Source of the DNA: Selaginella moellendorffii
Taxonomy: Eukaryota > Streptophyta > Lycopodiopsida > Selaginellales > Selaginellaceae
Direction: 5' to 3'
NCBI RefSeq assembly: GCF_000143415.4
Contig: NW_003314400.1
Location: forward strand, 140,923-204,922
Length of the DNA stretch: 64,000 nucleotides
Shown: positions 61,616-64,000 of the stretch, piece after piece
How positions within the stretch are numbered: position 1 is the first letter of the stretch
Layout of the letters: each line of letters begins with the position of its first letter
Position numbers and translations under genes: made by a program
The notes under the pieces: model-generated
What the model saw: only the letters and a program-made list of their open reading frames with translations
Told to the model about the DNA's origin: nothing
Databases searched by the model: none

Positions 61616-61970
61616 TTGTAAGATTTCTCGTCGTCGTGAACTGGCACTACGATGGCGTACGAGATCATTTTCTTCATCCGATCCTTGTTCTGGAGGCTAC
61701 ACACACGCACAAACAAACAATGGTCACTCGCTCACTCCACCACAAGAAAAGAGAAAATCGAAACGAGAATCGAAGAAAGAGAGCTCACAATTTCATGAGA
61801 TCTTGGTTGCGGTAGCAGCTCTGGAGCACATCATCCTCGTTGAGAATCTCCTCGAGACTGCACTCTTCGCTTTCGAGCATGTTTGGCAGCTGATAGGAGG
61901 AATAGGAAGCTTAGCGCAAGGGAATGCAAGAAGGAACACCTACATTCGAGCCCCAGAAGGAGCCGGCCAT
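61616..61970 (-). pseudogene. SAPS gene, first three exons only (copy B)
   Basis: Exons complement(61616..61696), complement(61789..61889), complement(61944..61970) keep frame and splice borders (start MAGSFWGSN, then LPNMLESEEC and FLQNKDRMKKMISYA), but exons 4-18 are missing: the sequence before 61603 is unrelated. It has a promoter, so it could give a short aberrant transcript. Confidence 0.9.
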
Positions 61971-62231
61971 GGCGCAGACGAGATTCTAGCTCCCAATCAT
62001 CGACGAGCCTCTTCCCGGGACAAAACCCTAGCTAGATCCCACCTCAAAATGCGCGCCTCGATCGTGACAAGAAGAGGATGAGCAAGCCCGGAAGAGATTC
62101 TACCGCGCTGGAGCGTGGATTGGAAGCAAGAAAGGCGGCCTTGGGCCGAAAAGGAAGAAAGCTTTGGAACTAGGCCTAAGAAGAGAAATTTTGGAACGGC
62201 CGCCTTGTAAACAACACCTATAGTTATAACA

Positions 62232-62350
62232 ATAGGGCGGCGGTGGTGAAGGTGGTGGCGGTGATGGTGGCGGAGGTGGTGATGGTGGAGGAGGTGAGGG
62301 TGGAGATGTGGTGGTGATGGTGACGAGGCAGTGATGGTGACAAGGGTGGT
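62232..62350 (+). repeat. GGTGGT-rich block, copy B
   Basis: Counterpart of 19033-19165, shorter. Confidence 0.7.
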
Positions 62351-62881
62351 GACAAGTTCTACTGTTCTACCTTGTTGGGTGGCACAAACAAGACCACAAA
62401 GAAGATGAGTATTCATTTTATAGGTGGATCTAATGGTTATAGAAAAATAGAAAAAATGATATAAAGGTAATAGAGCATACGTTAAATTGATATAAAAGTC
62501 ATCTTTAGGCTGAGACTTTTACGCACGAGTTTCTTGCGAGCGAGTCTTGTTCACAGATAGGGAGAGAGTTTGGTTGGGGGGGCACATCTCTTGAAAAAAT
62601 ATATATTGCAGGTGTCCTCAGATTGCTCAACGAGACTAAAAAACCCTGCGCGAGACCATGAGATGGCCACGAGGCAGCAGTATATACTTAGTGGCGCTTC
62701 GTGGGAGAGACACGAAAGTCGAAGCACAGAGACGGTGAGGACGGTGAGAGAGAGAGGGGGGGGGGGGGGGCCAAGCTTTGGAACTTGGAGGGATAGACCA
62801 AGAGCTTGTAGCAAGTTATCGTTCTAGGGGAATTGCCACCATATAGGTCCCGGCTTGCGCAGCTCTGGGGGATTCTGGAGC

Positions 62882-63625
62882 ATGGTGCGCCCTAGCACTC
62901 TGCTCATCCTCTGCTGTGTGGGCTTCCTTCTCTTCCCGATTTTCCAGAGTGTCAATGGAGCTCTAGAACTCATAGACTGCGCACTCAACGAGCAACGCTG
63001 CTGTGCGTTCCCAACAGGTTTGGTTCTCTGGCAATGCTGGGCAAGGATTAGCTACTGGGGAGGCTGCGCTGCACCACCACCACCACGACGTCCTCCATCG
63101 CCATCACCACCACCAGCACGGTCCCCACCTCCACCATCACCCCCACCACTGTCACCACCCCCAACACAGTCCCCACCTCCGCCATCACCTCCGCCACCAT
63201 CTCCACCACCTCCAACACCGTCCCCACCTCCGCCTTCACCTCCTCCGCCATCACCCCCACCACCATCTCCACCACCTCCAACACCGTCCCCACCTCCGCC
63301 TTCACCTCCTCCGCCATCACCCCCACCACCATCTCCACCACCTCCAACACCATCCCCACCTCCACCATCACCTCCACCACCGTCACCACCCCCACCTTCC
63401 CCTCCGCCACCATCACCGCCTCCTCCTCCTTCTCCACCGCCACCATCACCCCCGCCACCGTCGCCTCCGCCGCCATCTCCACCTCCTCCTCCTTCTCCGC
63501 CGCCACCATCACCCCCGCCACCGTCCCCTCCGCCGCCATCTCCACCACCTCCGCCTTCATCGCATTCCCGTCGTGTCTCCATTTCTATGATTGCAGTGAC
63601 TATTATAACATCTCTCTGTTATTAG
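62882..63625 (+). CDS. SPPPP-repeat cell-wall protein (HRGP/extensin-like), copy B
   Basis: 247 residues, complete. ATG 62882 starts a signal peptide (STLLILCCVGFLLFP). A short domain with five cysteines (IDCALNEQRCCAFPTG, QCWARISYWGGC) precedes about 150 residues of SPPPP, SPPPPP and TPSPPPP repeats, then PSSHSRR and a hydrophobic tail (ISMIAVTIITSL) that may be a GPI or membrane anchor. No YxY or VYK crosslinking motif of classical extensins, so a chimeric HRGP. The upstream in-frame codon 62855 is TTG. Gly-rich and His-rich frames on other strands are shadows of the repeat. Confidence 0.85.
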   Translation: MVRPSTLLILCCVGFLLFPIFQSVNGALELIDCALNEQRCCAFPTGLVLWQCWARISYWGGCAAPPPPRRPPSPSPPPARSPPPPSPPPLSPPPTQSPPPPSPPPPSPPPPTPSPPPPSPPPPSPPPPSPPPPTPSPPPPSPPPPSPPPPSPPPPTPSPPPPSPPPPSPPPPSPPPPSPPPPPSPPPPSPPPPSPPPPSPPPPPSPPPPSPPPPSPPPPSPPPPPSSHSRRVSISMIAVTIITSLCY

Positions 63626-63705
63626 ATGGCTCATTGGAGCTCCAATTTGTATAGCTGAGAGGTTTCCGTTTCGAGTTGTGAGTCTTTCCTTTGGAATGGA
63701 AATTT

Positions 63706-64000
63706 ATGCACAGGGCCACAGTGAATGCTCTCGCGAGGCTCGTCCAAAATTGCAAGAACTTGGAGGAGGGCCGATGCCTCCACGCCGGGATCAAGCGCAC
63801 CGATCTCTCCCGCGACTCTTACCTCAACAATCTCTTGATCGCGATGTATGGCCGCCATGGCAGCCCCGCGGACGCTCGCGACGTCTTCGACAAGCTTGGA
63901 GCTTCCACCACTATCTTCAGCTGGAACTTGCTCATCACAGCCTTCGTTTCCAGCGGAAAGACCCAAGATGCCGCGGCTGCTTTCTCGCGGATGCCACAGC
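63706..64000 (+). CDS. PPR protein, copy B, runs off the window
   Basis: 98 codons visible from ATG 63706 (MHRATVNALARLVQNC), almost the same as the 20497 gene (changes such as QNC for QSC, GIKRTDL for GMKRTDF, SSGKT for SSAKT). No stop or frameshift so far; it reaches the first S repeat (AFSRMPQ). Confidence 0.9.
   Translation, partial: MHRATVNALARLVQNCKNLEEGRCLHAGIKRTDLSRDSYLNNLLIAMYGRHGSPADARDVFDKLGASTTIFSWNLLITAFVSSGKTQDAAAAFSRMPQ

Larger units (their letters stand above)
61603..64000 (+). repeat. Segmental duplication, copy B
   Basis: Second copy of 17616-20791 (see there). Left break at CTCTATTCTTACTTG inside the SAPS gene's third exon border. The internal junction AAATTTTGGAACGG (62186-62199) joins what in copy A are positions 18205 and 19004, with two T of microhomology. 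Continues beyond the window. Confidence 0.92.

Noticed and set aside
63048-63582. Gly-rich, Val/Glu-rich and His-rich frames over the proline-rich repeat
   Set aside because: All are alternative readings of the CCN repeat; only the frame with signal peptide and SPPPP is a gene.

Overview
This is plant nuclear DNA, and the pattern points to a lycophyte, most likely Selaginella moellendorffii. The evidence is: intronless PPR genes built from S-type repeats; very short introns (about 45 to 110 nt in the gene at 14.8-18.0 kb); telo-box promoter elements (AAACCCTAA) next to several start codons; plant-only families (Dof zinc finger, DUF1685, 8-cysteine secreted peptide, SPPPP cell-wall protein); and a nuclear tRNA-His. 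The species is inferred, not proven.

Genic left part (1-21.9 kb). In order: a small membrane-protein ORF (-), a dead copy of a P-loop ATPase (+), tRNA-His, a PPR gene starting 14 nt after the tRNA, a cysteine-rich secreted peptide (-), a two-exon DUF1685 gene (+), two tandem related small genes (+), a PEPR-like LRR receptor kinase with one intron (-), a second PPR gene (+), an 18-exon SAPS-family PP6 regulatory subunit (-) sharing a 278-bp promoter with an intronless PAP2 lipid phosphatase (+), a proline-rich cell-wall protein interrupted by 333 N, and a third PPR gene.

Repeat-rich middle (22-35.8 kb). Broken genes (PPR fragments, an LRR-VIII/malectin receptor kinase with a nonsense codon in its catalytic loop, a SET-domain fragment, two unidentified multi-exon fragments) are mixed with decayed Ty3/gypsy pol pieces. 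A 596-bp Cassandra-type TRIM, with a 5S rRNA-like sequence in each LTR, sits inside the gypsy RNase H region at 34998-35593.

Tandem array (35.96-41.4 kb). Five head-to-tail copies, mostly of exactly 1,220 bp, of an unrecognised protein-coding unit end abruptly inside a BSD-domain gene fragment.

Gene-fragment zone (41.4-50.7 kb). Partial copies of BSD, SNF2, xylose isomerase, serine carboxypeptidase, SET, PPR, phospholipid:sterol acyltransferase and P450 genes lie side by side. One of these blocks is a second copy of 26.6-27.8 kb.

Right part (50.7-64 kb). A divergent Dof gene (+) and an intact paralogue (-) of the dead ATPase are followed by AT-rich and LINE-like remains. From 61603 on there is a second copy of the SAPS-5' / proline-rich / PPR block. 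It lacks about 798 bp that in the first copy hold exactly the PAP2 phosphatase gene.
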